Source: Methanocalculus alkaliphilus (GTDB taxonomy: Archaea; Halobacteriota; Methanomicrobia; Methanomicrobiales; Methanocorpusculaceae). Taken from it: a stretch of 64,000 nucleotides of DNA. Positions 1 through 9,030 of this stretch are shown here, piece after piece. The stretch spans positions 107,964 through 171,963 of the forward strand of contig NZ_JALJYG010000004.1 of NCBI RefSeq assembly GCF_024170505.1, read 5' to 3'. The translations under genes and the position numbers were made by a program. Position 1 is the stretch's first letter; each line of letters opens with the position of its first letter. The notes beneath the pieces were generated by a model. It did no database searches and had not been told where the DNA came from. It worked only from the letters and a program-made list of their open reading frames with translations.

Positions 1-945
1 CTCCTGACCGGCAGGGCAACGAAGCACTTCGAGGGGCATGTCATCCCAACCGATGCGGTCTCGGTCGAGGCCGCACGGCGGTATCTCGCAGAGACCCTGC
101 CAACCCTGAACATGGAGCGGGATGTCATCGTTGACTGCAGAATGGGAGATGGATCAACTGACCTCTGCGATGTCTTCAAAACCTGCGGCCAGAATTTTGT
201 TCCGCGAGCCAATGACACATCATTTGGTGTGGGGCATGCTCCATTCTCCGAGGTCGAACAGATAATCCTTGCAATGGATAAGGAGATTGCAGAGACGCTT
301 CGTCCAAAACATCCGATGATCGGCTATGACATTAAGATCATGGGTCTCAGGAATGGTGATCAGATGACCTTCACCATCGCCTCTGCAATGGTTGACCGGT
401 ACTGCTCATCGATTGATGATTATGTTAACATGACTGCTGTCATGTCTGAGGAACTCCGGTCAGTCGCCCGGAAATATACCAGCCGTCAGGTCGAGGTCGC
501 GGTGAACACAGCCGATGACATTGCCAGTAACAGTATCTTCCTGACCGTGAATGGAACCTCGGCAGAGATGGGGGATGACGGTTCCGTCGGCCGTGGCAAC
601 CGGGTGAACGGACTCATCACACCCAACAGGCCGATGAGCATGGAAGCCGCAAGCGGGAAGAACCCAATCAACCATATTGGCAAGATCTACAACCTCCTCT
701 CGACCGAGATTGCACAGGAAGCCTGCATGAAGGTCGATGGGATCACCGAGATGTATGTCCGACTCCTCTCCCAGATCGGAAAACCGATCGACCATCCCCT
801 TGTCGCCAGCGTCCAGATCATCCCGGAGAGGGGCGTGGATTTCAAATCGGTCTGTGGTGATGTTGAGGAGATCGTCAATGACAGACTTTCGAATATCACA
901 AATATCACTGAGAGGGTAATCAAAGGTGAGCTCAAAACCTTCTGA
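1..945 (+). CDS. mat: Archaeal S-adenosylmethionine synthetase (5'-truncated by window edge)
   Basis: Makes S-adenosylmethionine from methionine and ATP in the cytoplasm. The frame is open from base 1, so the gene starts left of the window; about 314 residues are present, against roughly 400 in the archaeal family, so about the first quarter is missing. The first residues visible ([10 protein letters not shown]) match the mid-protein GRAT motif of the archaeal class, and the glycine-rich GRGNRVNG and NPINHIGK stretches lie further along. It is the archaeal enzyme, not bacterial MetK. Its last 20 bases overlap the start of hisG. The internal ATG at 112 is not a real start, because coding similarity continues upstream of it. 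Confidence 0.93.
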   Translation, partial: LLTGRATKHFEGHVIPTDAVSVEAARRYLAETLPTLNMERDVIVDCRMGDGSTDLCDVFKTCGQNFVPRANDTSFGVGHAPFSEVEQIILAMDKEIAETLRPKHPMIGYDIKIMGLRNGDQMTFTIASAMVDRYCSSIDDYVNMTAVMSEELRSVARKYTSRQVEVAVNTADDIASNSIFLTVNGTSAEMGDDGSVGRGNRVNGLITPNRPMSMEAASGKNPINHIGKIYNLLSTEIAQEACMKVDGITEMYVRLLSQIGKPIDHPLVASVQIIPERGVDFKSVCGDVEEIVNDRLSNITNITERVIKGELKTF

Positions 946-1804
946 TCTGATCAGGCTTGCTATCCCGAATAAAGGGAGGATCGCAGATCCGATCGCCGAC
1001 ATTATCGAAAAAAGCGGTCTGCACATTCATAGTGGCGGCGACAGGCAGCTGATAGCAAAGACGGTGGACCCGCATATAGAGATACTCTATGTCCGGCCAA
1101 TAGACATCCCTGAATATGTTGCCCAGGGTGTCGCTGACATCGGGATCACCGGGCTTGACATGGTTGCTGAACGCGGATCGGATGTTGTCGAACTTCTGGA
1201 TCTCAGGATGGGAAAAGCCCGGCTCGTCATTGCTGTTCCGGACGAGTCAGAGTATGCGACGCTTCAGGATCTCAGGGGCAGAAAGATCGCCACTGAATTC
1301 CCTGGCATAACACGCTCGTTCTTTAGAGAGCATGATGTTGATGTCAGCATTGTTTCCGTGTCAGGGGCATGTGAGGCGGCACCCCACCTTGGAATTGCTG
1401 ATGCCATCGTTGACCTGACAAGTTCCGGGACGACTCTGAAGACGAATCACCTGCGAATCCTTCAGGATGTCTTTCACAGTTCAACGTGGCTTATTGCAAA
1501 CAGAAGGTCGCTTGTTGATCATGCAGAGAAGATCGATGAGATATCCCTGGCTCTTGAGAGTGTGTTATCAGCAAAAGGCCAGTGTTACCTGATGATGAAT
1601 ATCCGGCGCGATCAACTCGATGAGATCCGGTCGATCCTTCCCGGCCTCTCCGGCCCGACGGTGATGGAAGTAGCTTCAGATGAAAATCTTGTTGCAGTTC
1701 ATGCGGTCGTTGCGGAGGAACGGATTTATCAGTTGATCAATCTCGTTAAGCGCGCTGGTGCAAAGGATATCCTTGTCATGGATGTCCAGCGTATGATTCC
1801 GTGA
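926..1804 (+). CDS. hisG: ATP phosphoribosyltransferase, long form
   Basis: First step of histidine synthesis: condenses ATP with PRPP. The 292-residue length is that of the long HisG form, which carries a C-terminal regulatory (PII/ACT-like) domain of about 75 residues and works without HisZ. Visible landmarks are IPNKGR near the N-terminus, GITGLDMVAERG around residue 75 and the PRPP-loop-like SSGTTLKTN around residue 165. The start is a GTG inside the end of the SAM synthetase gene, so the two are translationally coupled or at least co-transcribed. It is followed directly by hisA with overlapping stop and start. Confidence 0.95.
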   Translation: MSSKPSDLIRLAIPNKGRIADPIADIIEKSGLHIHSGGDRQLIAKTVDPHIEILYVRPIDIPEYVAQGVADIGITGLDMVAERGSDVVELLDLRMGKARLVIAVPDESEYATLQDLRGRKIATEFPGITRSFFREHDVDVSIVSVSGACEAAPHLGIADAIVDLTSSGTTLKTNHLRILQDVFHSSTWLIANRRSLVDHAEKIDEISLALESVLSAKGQCYLMMNIRRDQLDEIRSILPGLSGPTVMEVASDENLVAVHAVVAEERIYQLINLVKRAGAKDILVMDVQRMIP

Positions 1805-2520
1805 TGCCTATGAAAATATTTCCAGCGGTCGATATTCTGGAGGGGCGGTGCGTCCAGCTTGTTGGTGGAAAGCGCGAGACCGAGAAGGCGTACGGTAGCC
1901 CGCTTGCATCAGCGATCCGATGGATTGATCAGGGAGCAACCGCTCTTCATATCGTCAATCTTGATGGGGCCTTTGGCAATGCTCATGCCAATGCCGATGT
2001 GATTCATGATCTCCTCAGATCGACAGATGTGTTTACGCAACTGGGCGGTGGGATCCGGTCCGAATCTGATGCAGCCGGATGGCTGAATATTGGTGTTGAC
2101 AGGGTCATCATCGGCACAGCCGCAACCGAAGATCCAGGTATTATCAGGAGGCTTTCAGAGGAGTTCGGGTCCGATCGGATTATGGCCGGAGTTGATGCCC
2201 GGGGAGGCGAGATTGCGATACACGGTTGGGAGAGAACTGCCGGTGATGTCTCTATCTGGGCTGCACGTTTCGAGGAGGAGGGTGCAGGATCTCTCCTCTT
2301 TACCAACGTCGATGTAGAAGGGCTCTGTAGTGGGATTGTACGTGAGCCGATTGAGAGGGTGATCGGATCGGTGAAGATCCCCGTGGTGGTCTCTGGAGGC
2401 GTCTCAACACTATCTGATCTTCGAACCCTTCTTGAACTTCGTGCAGAAGGGGCGGTTCTTGGATCAGCATTATATAAGGGGTTGATCTCACTCCCTGACA
2501 TTCTGAAGGAGATACAATGA
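1804..2520 (+). CDS. hisA: ProFAR isomerase (phosphoribosylformimino-AICAR-P isomerase)
   Basis: Fourth-step isomerase of histidine synthesis, a (beta/alpha)8 barrel. It begins with the typical [14 protein letters not shown] strand carrying the first catalytic Asp, and shows QLGGGIRS mid-protein and VVSGGVS near the C-terminus, both phosphate-binding loops. Length is normal for HisA (about 238 residues). Three starts are possible: GTG 1801, ATG 1804 and ATG 1810. ATG 1804 is chosen because it overlaps the hisG stop as TGATG, but 1810 would give an equally family-like N-terminus. The 3' end overlaps hisB by ATGA. Confidence 0.95.
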   Translation: MPMKIFPAVDILEGRCVQLVGGKRETEKAYGSPLASAIRWIDQGATALHIVNLDGAFGNAHANADVIHDLLRSTDVFTQLGGGIRSESDAAGWLNIGVDRVIIGTAATEDPGIIRRLSEEFGSDRIMAGVDARGGEIAIHGWERTAGDVSIWAARFEEEGAGSLLFTNVDVEGLCSGIVREPIERVIGSVKIPVVVSGGVSTLSDLRTLLELRAEGAVLGSALYKGLISLPDILKEIQ

Positions 2521-3095
2521 GAAGAGCAGATATCAGTCGTAGTACGAAGGAGACCCGCATCTCTGTCAGCTTTGATCCCGATGGCGGGGAGCTATCAGTT
2601 AAGACCGGACTTCCATTCCTCGATCATATGCTTGAGTCATTCGGCCGCCACGGCCGGTTTGGCCTCTCAGTTGCAGCTGCCGGGGATCTCCATATCGATC
2701 CCCATCATACGGTTGAGGATATCGGAATTGTCCTTGGAATGGCAATACGTGAGGCGATAGGTGATGGAAGAGGAATTGGCCGGTTTGCTGATGCGGCAAT
2801 TCCCATGGATGAAGCCCGTGCAACCGTCATTCTCGACTGTGGCGGGCGAGGATATCTCGTCTTTGAGGGCCATTTTCGTGGAATCGAGACGGGTGGAATC
2901 CCAAATGATCTCTTTGAGCACTTCTTCTCATCACTTGTCCACAAGGCAGGTATAACAGCACATATCTGCTTTACCGGACGATCTGACCACCATATATGCG
3001 AGTCGATCTTCAAGGCATTCGGTATTACCCTTCAACGGGCACTTGAAAAGAGTGGCAGCGATTCGGAGATCCCAAGTACAAAGGGAACGTTTTAA
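2517..3095 (+). CDS. hisB: Imidazoleglycerol-phosphate dehydratase
   Basis: Dehydrates imidazoleglycerol phosphate in histidine synthesis, using two manganese ions. The 192-residue protein has the monofunctional archaeal/plant-type length. The paired metal-binding histidine motifs are clear: [21 protein letters not shown] and, near the end, [16 protein letters not shown]. The ATG overlaps the hisA stop by four bases, so hisG, hisA and hisB form one coupled unit behind SAM synthetase. The other his genes are not in this window. Confidence 0.96.
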   Translation: MRRADISRSTKETRISVSFDPDGGELSVKTGLPFLDHMLESFGRHGRFGLSVAAAGDLHIDPHHTVEDIGIVLGMAIREAIGDGRGIGRFADAAIPMDEARATVILDCGGRGYLVFEGHFRGIETGGIPNDLFEHFFSSLVHKAGITAHICFTGRSDHHICESIFKAFGITLQRALEKSGSDSEIPSTKGTF

Positions 3096-3117
3096 CTTTT
3101 TTTAAAAGAGGGGAGAT
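3094..3117. terminator. T/A-rich terminator between convergent hisB and histone genes
   Basis: The 22-base gap between the convergent hisB and histone genes holds a run of seven T followed by AAAA. T-runs of this kind are typical archaeal intrinsic termination signals on the + strand; the role for the opposite strand is weaker. Confidence 0.45.
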
Positions 3118-3327
3118 TTATGCCTCGCTCTTTGCTGCGAGTTCGATATCTTCCTCTTTAATCGTCTTTCTTCCTGCGTGAAGGGCATACTGGTTTGCCT
3201 TCTTCGTCAGTTCAGCAATATAGGCTTCAGCCTTCTCGACAAGTGCATCAGCTGCATCGCTTCCGACGCGTTCTGCACCATTTTTCTTTGCAATCCTTAC
3301 TACGGCTGCGATTGGTAGGTCTGCCAT
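3118..3327 (-). CDS. Archaeal histone (HMf/HMt family)
   Basis: DNA-packaging protein that dimerises through a histone fold and wraps DNA. At 69 residues it is a minimal archaeal histone with no tail. The start (MADLPIAAVVRIAKKNGAER), the central AYIAELTKKANQYALHAGRK helix and the loop KTIKEEDIELAAK are typical. A Shine-Dalgarno-like GGTGGAA lies just before the ATG, and a very good TATA/BRE pair sits about 35 bases upstream, giving a short leader. It is a single-gene unit downstream of mtxX with its own promoter. Confidence 0.97.
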   Translation of the reverse strand: MADLPIAAVVRIAKKNGAERVGSDAADALVEKAEAYIAELTKKANQYALHAGRKTIKEEDIELAAKSEA

Positions 3328-3357
3328 GTAAATTCCACCATTGAAAGAGTATATTGT

Positions 3358-3379
3358 TAAATATTTATATCTTTCGGAA
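3358..3379 (-). promoter_or_regulatory. Histone gene promoter (BRE + TATA box)
   Basis: Read on the minus strand, CCGAAAG (3371-3377) is followed at once by ATATAAATA (3362-3370), a near-ideal BRE/TATA pair. Transcription would start about 25 bases further on, near 3338-3340, leaving a leader of only about a dozen bases before the ATG at 3327. The rest of the 180-base gap to mtxX is A/T-rich with T-runs that probably end the mtxX transcript. Confidence 0.7.
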
Positions 3380-3505
3380 TTTTAGCGACTTTTTAACTTC
3401 CAATCCCCGGTTCCTCTGCATTGTAAGGTTATTCGGGATAAAGAATATAAAAAATATAAAAATCCTTAAAAACGCCTTAAAAAGCAAAAAAATCCATAAT
3501 TAAAG

Positions 3506-4267
3506 CTATTTTTTTCGGATGAGGTCTTTGGCAAGCCTGATTGCATTTCCAAAACCCTCTGTTGCGCGCGAAGTATCCACGAATGGTACATCGATATTTA
3601 CGACAGGTGCGCCATGTCCGGTGCCCGATCCCAGGAGGACGAGGGTACGAAAGATCAGGTTGCCGGATATACCATCCGGAGCGATGACAATACCATATTC
3701 TCCGACGACCTCTTCGATCAGTATTTCACAATGATCTCCTCCGCTACACCGTGCAATGAGTTCAGCGTCAGCCAGGCTCCTGTCCACATCCGGATTGCGG
3801 CCGATATCCTCAAGTCTTCCTCCGGAGAGGATGGCGACTTTTTTGTTCCGTCCAGTCTGCTCTGCCAGTTTTATGGCCTTCTGAATCAGCTCTATCCTGG
3901 ATTTGATGGTGGATCCCTCGTCGATACCGACTGGTGCAAGCAGAAACTGCCGTCCGTCACCTGTCTCAAGGAGAGCAACACGCTGGAGGTGATCAACTCC
4001 GGCAGCCTCCCTGAGATACCTGAGTGTGGAATGTGCTGGCAGTGTTCCTCTGACAGCAGCATCGATCTGACCACCCATCAGGGCATCCACAAGATCACGT
4101 TCAGGATTGTCTGAGACCCTGCATGCTATGCCTGAAATCTCAGGGATTGATCTGGGAGCAAATAGTATGGGGGTGATGCCCTCGTTTGCCACCTCCCTGA
4201 CGGCGTGAACCAGATGATCATTGGGCCTGGCCAGTCCGATACCGATCCGAATCATCTCTGTCTGCAC
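3506..4267 (-). CDS. mtxX: Methanogenesis marker protein 4 (MtxX)
   Basis: Member of the methanogen-restricted MtxX/Mmp4 family; its biochemical role is not established, though it was named from its link to methyltransferase genes and resembles phosphate acetyl/butyryltransferase-like folds. The 253-residue sequence starts [13 protein letters not shown], has a glycine-rich VAILSGGRLEDIGRN around residue 150 and ends with the conserved GTGHGAPVVNIDVPFVDTSR segment. It overlaps the 3' end of the marker-2 gene by 16 bases on the same strand, so the two markers form an operon transcribed leftward. Confidence 0.88.
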   Translation of the reverse strand: MQTEMIRIGIGLARPNDHLVHAVREVANEGITPILFAPRSIPEISGIACRVSDNPERDLVDALMGGQIDAAVRGTLPAHSTLRYLREAAGVDHLQRVALLETGDGRQFLLAPVGIDEGSTIKSRIELIQKAIKLAEQTGRNKKVAILSGGRLEDIGRNPDVDRSLADAELIARCSGGDHCEILIEEVVGEYGIVIAPDGISGNLIFRTLVLLGSGTGHGAPVVNIDVPFVDTSRATEGFGNAIRLAKDLIRKK

Positions 4268-5268
4268 CCATCGAAGATGCCGATGATTCCATCCACCGAA
4301 AAGTCAAAGACGCTGGTCTTCTCTCCCTGGTACGTCAGGGTCAGCTCCCTTCCATCGGTCACCGTTCCTATCACCTGTGCAGCCATACCAGCCACCCTGA
4401 ATCGTCTGCAGACCTCATCGACATGCTCCTGGCTCGCGGTGAGAATAAAGCCCATGCCTGGATACATTCTGACCCAGTGCTCAAAGGTGATGCCATGCTC
4501 ATGCAGGTCTGGCATCGGTATTGCATGGAGATCCACAAGGGCTCCCTTTTCACTCATCTCAAGGAGCATCCCAAGCGTTCCGATCACACCGGGATTGGAG
4601 ATGTCCTTGGCAGCGGTGACGAGATTATCTTCTCCAAGACCTTTCATGACACGAATCTGTGATCTGAGCGTCTCTCCGTCTTTCATCGTCACTGAATCCC
4701 AGTTCATTGCACATGAGGGGTGAACACGGCCTTTTATGTCTATTGCCGCGATGATTGCATCACCTGTCTGCGCCTTGTCACTGTAGATAATCTCATCTAT
4801 CCGGGCGGTTCCGAGGATCGCAATATCGATGACATTATAGGGTGTATTTGGGTGAAGATGCCCACCAACGATCGGTACATTGAATCGTACAGCTGCATCG
4901 GCCATACCACGTGTCACCTCAGCCATCAGCTGATCGTCGGTGAAGGAGAGGATATCGACCATTGCCAGGGGCTCACCCCCCATAGCTGCAATATCATGGA
5001 TATTCACCAGAACAGCGCAGAACCCGGCCCAGTATGGGTCTGCCTCCATTAATTTATTCCATATTCCGTCTGCTGCGAGAAGAAGGCCGTTTTCTCCCTG
5101 ACGGATAACCGCCGCATCCTCCCCAAAAGATGCGACCACATCAGGTCTGTCGAGTCGTAATGAGCGAATAATCTCACCGATAGCATGCTTTCGTGTCACA
5201 CCTTCGTATTCTCTTACCGCTGTTGCTACTGATTGAGTGGAGCAGTTCTTTGCCACAATAAACACCAA
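4252..5268 (-). CDS. Methanogenesis marker protein 2 (AIR synthase-related)
   Basis: Methanogen-specific member of the PurM/HypE/ThiL ATP-binding superfamily. The 338-residue protein has the N-terminal AIR-synthase domain ([10 protein letters not shown], an ATP/Mg loop; [18 protein letters not shown], the hallmark helix; [10 protein letters not shown]) and the C-terminal domain ([14 protein letters not shown]). Those motifs imply ATP-dependent phosphoryl transfer, but the substrate is unknown. It is upstream gene of the mmp2-mtxX pair and diverges from rfcL across about 110 bases that must carry both promoters. The ATG at 5268 is the first in frame; later GTG codons are possible starts. Confidence 0.88.
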   Translation of the reverse strand: MVFIVAKNCSTQSVATAVREYEGVTRKHAIGEIIRSLRLDRPDVVASFGEDAAVIRQGENGLLLAADGIWNKLMEADPYWAGFCAVLVNIHDIAAMGGEPLAMVDILSFTDDQLMAEVTRGMADAAVRFNVPIVGGHLHPNTPYNVIDIAILGTARIDEIIYSDKAQTGDAIIAAIDIKGRVHPSCAMNWDSVTMKDGETLRSQIRVMKGLGEDNLVTAAKDISNPGVIGTLGMLLEMSEKGALVDLHAIPMPDLHEHGITFEHWVRMYPGMGFILTASQEHVDEVCRRFRVAGMAAQVIGTVTDGRELTLTYQGEKTSVFDFSVDGIIGIFDGCRQR

Positions 5269-5378
5269 TATCTGATTAGTGACTATGGTTTCTGCTTCAT
5301 CTGAGATAATGTATTTGTTCTTATTATTCTGATAATCTCAGAAGCTATTTTTTATCAGACCCTCAATAGATCATGATT

Positions 5379-6743
5379 ATGGACTGGGCAGAGAAGTACA
5401 GGCCGAAGGAACTTGCGGATATTGTCGGCAACAGATCCGCAGTTCATCAACTCCTTGACTGGGCGAAGGACTGGACATCGGAGCACAAGCCTGTTCTTCT
5501 CTATGGCAAGCCCGGTATCGGGAAGACATCGACTGCGTATGCTCTGGCCCGGGATCTCGGATGGGAGATTATTGAACTGAATGCGAGTGATCAGCGGACA
5601 AAAGGTGCAATTGAGCGGATAGCGGGGAGCTCAAGTGTGACTGCCAGCCTCTCTGGTGCCAGGCGGCGGCTGATCCTCCTTGATGAAGCCGATAATCTTG
5701 AGGGTAATGCCGACCGCGGGGGGGCAAAGGCGATAGCAGATATCATCCGGCATTCACGCCAGCCGATTATTCTGATCGCAAATGATGCATATGGGGTCGC
5801 ACCCGAGGTCCGGAAGCTCTGTGAACAGATACAGTTCCGGGCCGTCCCTGCCCGGTCACTTGCCCCGTATCTCAGAGGGATCTGCGCGTCAGAGGGTCTG
5901 CACTGTGATGAGGAAGCGATTCGGATGATCGCCGAGGATGCCCGGGGGGATATTCGATCAGCCCTGAATATGCTCTTTGGAACGTCGGTTGGCAGAGATC
6001 GAATAACCCCTGCCGATCTTCATGCCCATCAGAAAGATTCCCGCTCCACGATCTTTGATCTCATTGCAAAGACCATCTCAGGGAGCCCGGATGATACACT
6101 CATTCGTCTCTCGTATGAGGTTGAGGATACGCCTGATGCTGTTATTCAGTGGCTTGAGGGTGCTGTCGCCCAGCACCGGGAGGGATGGAGGCGGGCGTCC
6201 GGACTTTCCATACTTTCTCGTGCCGATCTCTATATTGGCCGGACATTCAGACGCCAGTACTATACCCTCTGGAGGTATGCGTCTGCGATTATGCTGATCG
6301 GATCATCCACAATCTCACATGGAAGCGGGCTTCGGCCCCGGCTTGCCCCTCCCGGCCGGTGGCAGAGGATGGGGCAGGCGCGCAGACAGAAACAGGTGCG
6401 CCTCTCTCTTGAGAATCGCCTCTCAGAGGCATTTCAGATACCACAGAGGACCATCTCTGAAGAATATCTGACATTTATTTCAAGGATTGCCGATTATAAT
6501 CCGACACAGGTAGTCCGTCTTCTCAATCTTGATACTGACCAGCTCGGTCTCCTTATTCACGACAAGGTGCGTGCGGGGAAGATCATAAAAGAGATGGAAA
6601 AAGAGGCGAAAGACGAAGCGAAACGAAAGAAGGTGGCTCAGAGGGGAAAAGAGGAGCAAAAAACCCTGGAGAAGACGCCATCTTCAGAGAAGAGCGCTCC
6701 TGAGAAGAAACAGCCTTCTCAGTCCACCCTCTTCTCCTTCTGA
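5379..6743 (+). CDS. rfcL: Replication factor C large subunit
   Basis: Large subunit of the clamp loader that opens and loads PCNA on primed DNA. Family start MDWAEKYRPKEL supports ATG 5379 over the ATG two codons earlier. Walker A (GKPGIGKT) lies at residues 43-50, followed by the typical ELNASDQR, the Walker B LILLDEAD near 105, and a lid/collar region. The C-terminal 50 residues are a lysine/glutamate-rich tail ending in QSTLFSF, a PCNA-interacting peptide of the Q-x-x-L-F-x-F kind. Its last 25 bases overlap the convergent UPF0146 gene. The small subunit is not in the window. Confidence 0.96.
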   Translation: MDWAEKYRPKELADIVGNRSAVHQLLDWAKDWTSEHKPVLLYGKPGIGKTSTAYALARDLGWEIIELNASDQRTKGAIERIAGSSSVTASLSGARRRLILLDEADNLEGNADRGGAKAIADIIRHSRQPIILIANDAYGVAPEVRKLCEQIQFRAVPARSLAPYLRGICASEGLHCDEEAIRMIAEDARGDIRSALNMLFGTSVGRDRITPADLHAHQKDSRSTIFDLIAKTISGSPDDTLIRLSYEVEDTPDAVIQWLEGAVAQHREGWRRASGLSILSRADLYIGRTFRRQYYTLWRYASAIMLIGSSTISHGSGLRPRLAPPGRWQRMGQARRQKQVRLSLENRLSEAFQIPQRTISEEYLTFISRIADYNPTQVVRLLNLDTDQLGLLIHDKVRAGKIIKEMEKEAKDEAKRKKVAQRGKEEQKTLEKTPSSEKSAPEKKQPSQSTLFSF

Positions 6744-7144
6744 GACCTGACATACCGGCGGAGTATGACGCCACAGTTGATGATCTCACCACCATCTGCA
6801 TATATCTCGCACCCAAGGTGATAGACGAGAAGATCTGCTCCAACTGTTGTGGCAATCCTGATGAGGTCGGGCATCATCTCAATTCCCGGCCTGACTGCAT
6901 AGATGCAGTCGGCCTCCTGATAGAGATGCAGGTCAGGGCTATGAATATCATCGATAGCCACATCCAGTCCATTTCTGCTGGATATTGGTTTGATATCAAT
7001 ACAGAGGATTGATCCTCCCATATCTCTGATGATGCTTGCGGAGGTTATATTATCCCCCGATCCGACTTCTACGATGTTTTTGTATCTCTTTCCAATATAG
7101 AGCCCGATACATTGCTCAATATGTTTATACCCACGCATTTCCAA
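6719..7144 (-). CDS. UPF0146 family protein
   Basis: Conserved archaeal protein of unknown function with a methyltransferase-like nucleotide-binding start: IVEVGSGDNITSASII followed by ILCIDIKP, resembling SAM motif I and the acidic end of strand 2. At 141 residues it is too short for a full methyltransferase and matches the UPF0146 length. It converges on rfcL with a 25-base overlap and diverges from archaemetzincin with almost no spacer, so its promoter overlaps that gene. ATG 7144 or 7138 could be the start. Confidence 0.85.
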   Translation of the reverse strand: MEMRGYKHIEQCIGLYIGKRYKNIVEVGSGDNITSASIIRDMGGSILCIDIKPISSRNGLDVAIDDIHSPDLHLYQEADCIYAVRPGIEMMPDLIRIATTVGADLLVYHLGCEIYADGGEIINCGVILRRYVRSQKEKRVD

Positions 7145-7153
7145 TCTACAGGT

Positions 7154-7684
7154 ATGGGAATACTGGTTTATTGGGACTTTCGATCACCGGATGGTATTCA
7201 GACTCCGGTACACCGGATTATCTCGGGTCTGATCGGTTGTCCTGCTGACCTTATTCCTGGCGATCACTTTCCCCTTGATGGGTATCACCGAATTCGAAGG
7301 CAATATGATGCTAGTCGTATACTTGACAGGATCAGTCTCTTCAAACGTATGCATGCCATCGATACCCCGTTTCTTCTGGTGATACCGGATGATATCTACA
7401 CCGAATCCTCGGACTTTGTCTTTGGTCTGGCACGCTCATCCACCGGATCGGCTGTTGTATCGACTGCCCGCCTTGAGAATGAATACTATGGTCGTGATGA
7501 AGATACCGGCCTGCTCATCGAGAGGATCGCAAAAGAAGGCCTGCATGAGATCGGCCATCTGTTTGGTCTGACTCATTGTTCCATACCCGAATGCATCATG
7601 TTCCAGCCAGGTACCATGGGTGAACTGGATCGCAAGCAAAAATGGTTCTGCCCGGGATGCCGATCACTCCTTCCGACACTCTGA
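7154..7684 (+). CDS. amzA: Archaemetzincin, zinc metalloprotease
   Basis: Predicted zinc-dependent peptidase. The full archaemetzincin signature is present near the C-terminus: HEIGHLFGLTHC, then CIMF and, 17 residues or so later, CPGC, giving the third His zinc ligand and the extra Cys4 zinc site that sets this family apart from other metzincins. Start ATG 7154 (MGILVYWDF) fits the family's first strand; an upstream ATG at 7112 would run into the divergent UPF0146 gene. About 176 residues, normal length. Substrates are unknown. Confidence 0.93.
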   Translation: MGILVYWDFRSPDGIQTPVHRIISGLIGCPADLIPGDHFPLDGYHRIRRQYDASRILDRISLFKRMHAIDTPFLLVIPDDIYTESSDFVFGLARSSTGSAVVSTARLENEYYGRDEDTGLLIERIAKEGLHEIGHLFGLTHCSIPECIMFQPGTMGELDRKQKWFCPGCRSLLPTL

Positions 7685-7768
7685 TGGAATCGCATCGGAG
7701 TACTTTTCCAAAGTTTAATCTCCAGAACACGGTATAATATACAGTAATTCTGTTGTTGAGGTTTGGTT

Positions 7769-8704
7769 TTGGTTCAGAAGAAGGTTCCATGGCATGCTAT
7801 ATGGGGGTATGGGGCACATATCAAGTCAACTCCAGGGCTGTTATATGTTCAGAAACGCTCGTTTCAGTCGAGTTATCCTTTGGATGACATAAAGCACCTC
7901 CTGCTTGTGGGAGGGCACACAATCCAGACGGCAACGATCAACCGCCTCCTTGAAAAGGGATCATGGTTATCGTTCTTTGATGCACATGGCACCCCTCTGG
8001 GTACTCTCAGGCCATTTGGAGGAATTGGGAATGAGGATATATCCTGTCTTCAGACCTCAGTTCCCTCTCATCGGTATGTGGTTGAGTTTGCAGCATCCTC
8101 GATGCGCTCACGGCTTCTCTGGCTGGAAGAACTTGATTCCAGACACGAGACAGGTCTCTTCTATCGTGGAGAACAGGATTTCCTTCATCAGGCGCTACAT
8201 GAGGTGGAATTCCTCGTCAGGATCGAAGAGATTCGTCGGATTCATTCTTTGTCGACGACGATGTATTACGAGATCCTCTCAAGGCTGGTTCCTCCGGAAC
8301 TGGAGTTTCGGAGAAGAACGCATCGCCCCCACTTTGATCCGATAAACGCGATGCTCTCCTTTGGCTATGCCCTGCTCTTTGGAAATGCCTGTGTAGCTGT
8401 TATTGGTGCCCATCTGGATCCTGATCATGGCCTTCTGCATCAGGGGGGAGGAGGCTTTATTTATGATATCATCGATCCACTGAAGCAATCTATGGTTGAC
8501 TCTGTCGTTCTGGATATTGCGCAGAACGCAAAAGTCTCAGGAAAATTTGAATTAAGCCAGACCCGGTGTGTACTCGGGGATGATCTCATCTCACTCCTTC
8601 TGGAGAGGCTTTATTCCACAATCAACCAGAAGATGATCGATGAGAATGTTTATTCATATCTCCAGTCTCTTCATGGTGGAGAGTTTACGATGTATTACCC
8701 GTAA
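7769..8704 (+). CDS. cas1: Stand-alone Cas1-family protein (no CRISPR locus)
   Basis: Cas1-fold integrase homologue without cas2, other cas genes or repeats nearby. The N-terminal beta domain has the Cas1 pattern PLDDIKHLLLVGG ... INRLLEKGSWLSFFDAHG, and the C-terminal helical domain has RRTHRPHFDPINAMLSFGYALLFG, then HLDPDHGLLHQ and YDIIDPLK. His224 and Asp233/Asp236 align with the catalytic His and Asp of Cas1, but the usual first ligand (Glu of the IEG.A.R.Y motif) appears as His159 in RIHSLSTTMYY. TTG 7769 is taken as start because GAGGT lies six bases before it and a stop codon closes the frame at 7757. Solo cas1 genes are known from methanogens; some belong to casposons, but no casposon DNA polymerase or terminal repeats are seen here. 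Confidence 0.88.
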   Translation: MVQKKVPWHAIWGYGAHIKSTPGLLYVQKRSFQSSYPLDDIKHLLLVGGHTIQTATINRLLEKGSWLSFFDAHGTPLGTLRPFGGIGNEDISCLQTSVPSHRYVVEFAASSMRSRLLWLEELDSRHETGLFYRGEQDFLHQALHEVEFLVRIEEIRRIHSLSTTMYYEILSRLVPPELEFRRRTHRPHFDPINAMLSFGYALLFGNACVAVIGAHLDPDHGLLHQGGGGFIYDIIDPLKQSMVDSVVLDIAQNAKVSGKFELSQTRCVLGDDLISLLLERLYSTINQKMIDENVYSYLQSLHGGEFTMYYP

Positions 8705-8979
8705 TTTGCTTTTTTTATCGAGAAGTCGGTAAACGGGGTGTCAATATAGTGGTATACTTCTATATCCCTGATTATGGCCCGTGGACATCCATACAGCATC
8801 GATACAAACTTTTCAAGGATGACACCATCGCCTGTTGCAAGTATGCGAACCCTCCCATCGGTCAGGTTTTCAACCTCCCCTGCAACACCAAGATTGGTCG
8901 CGATATGTCTGGCACAGGCACGAAATCCGACTCTCTGTACTTTTCCTGAGATAATGACTTCAATCGTCTTCATGATCAT
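8695..8979 (-). CDS. acyP: Acylphosphatase
   Basis: Small (about 94-residue) hydrolase of acyl phosphates. It has the canonical phosphate loop GKVQRVGFR with the catalytic Arg, and the matching VENLTDGRV segment with the catalytic Asn. Convergent with cas1, overlapping it by ten bases. ATG 8979 and ATG 8973 are both possible starts. This is the first of two acylphosphatase-domain genes in the window; the other is fused to a coiled coil. Confidence 0.93.
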   Translation of the reverse strand: MIMKTIEVIISGKVQRVGFRACARHIATNLGVAGEVENLTDGRVRILATGDGVILEKFVSMLYGCPRAIIRDIEVYHYIDTPFTDFSIKKANYG

Positions 8980-9030
8980 ACCATAGTATGGTGGTGCTCT
9001 TTGCCGTGTTTCTGGCCGATCTATCCTGTC

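Noticed and set aside
7685..9030. CRISPR array near cas1
   Set aside because: No direct repeats with regular spacers are present anywhere near the gene or in the window.
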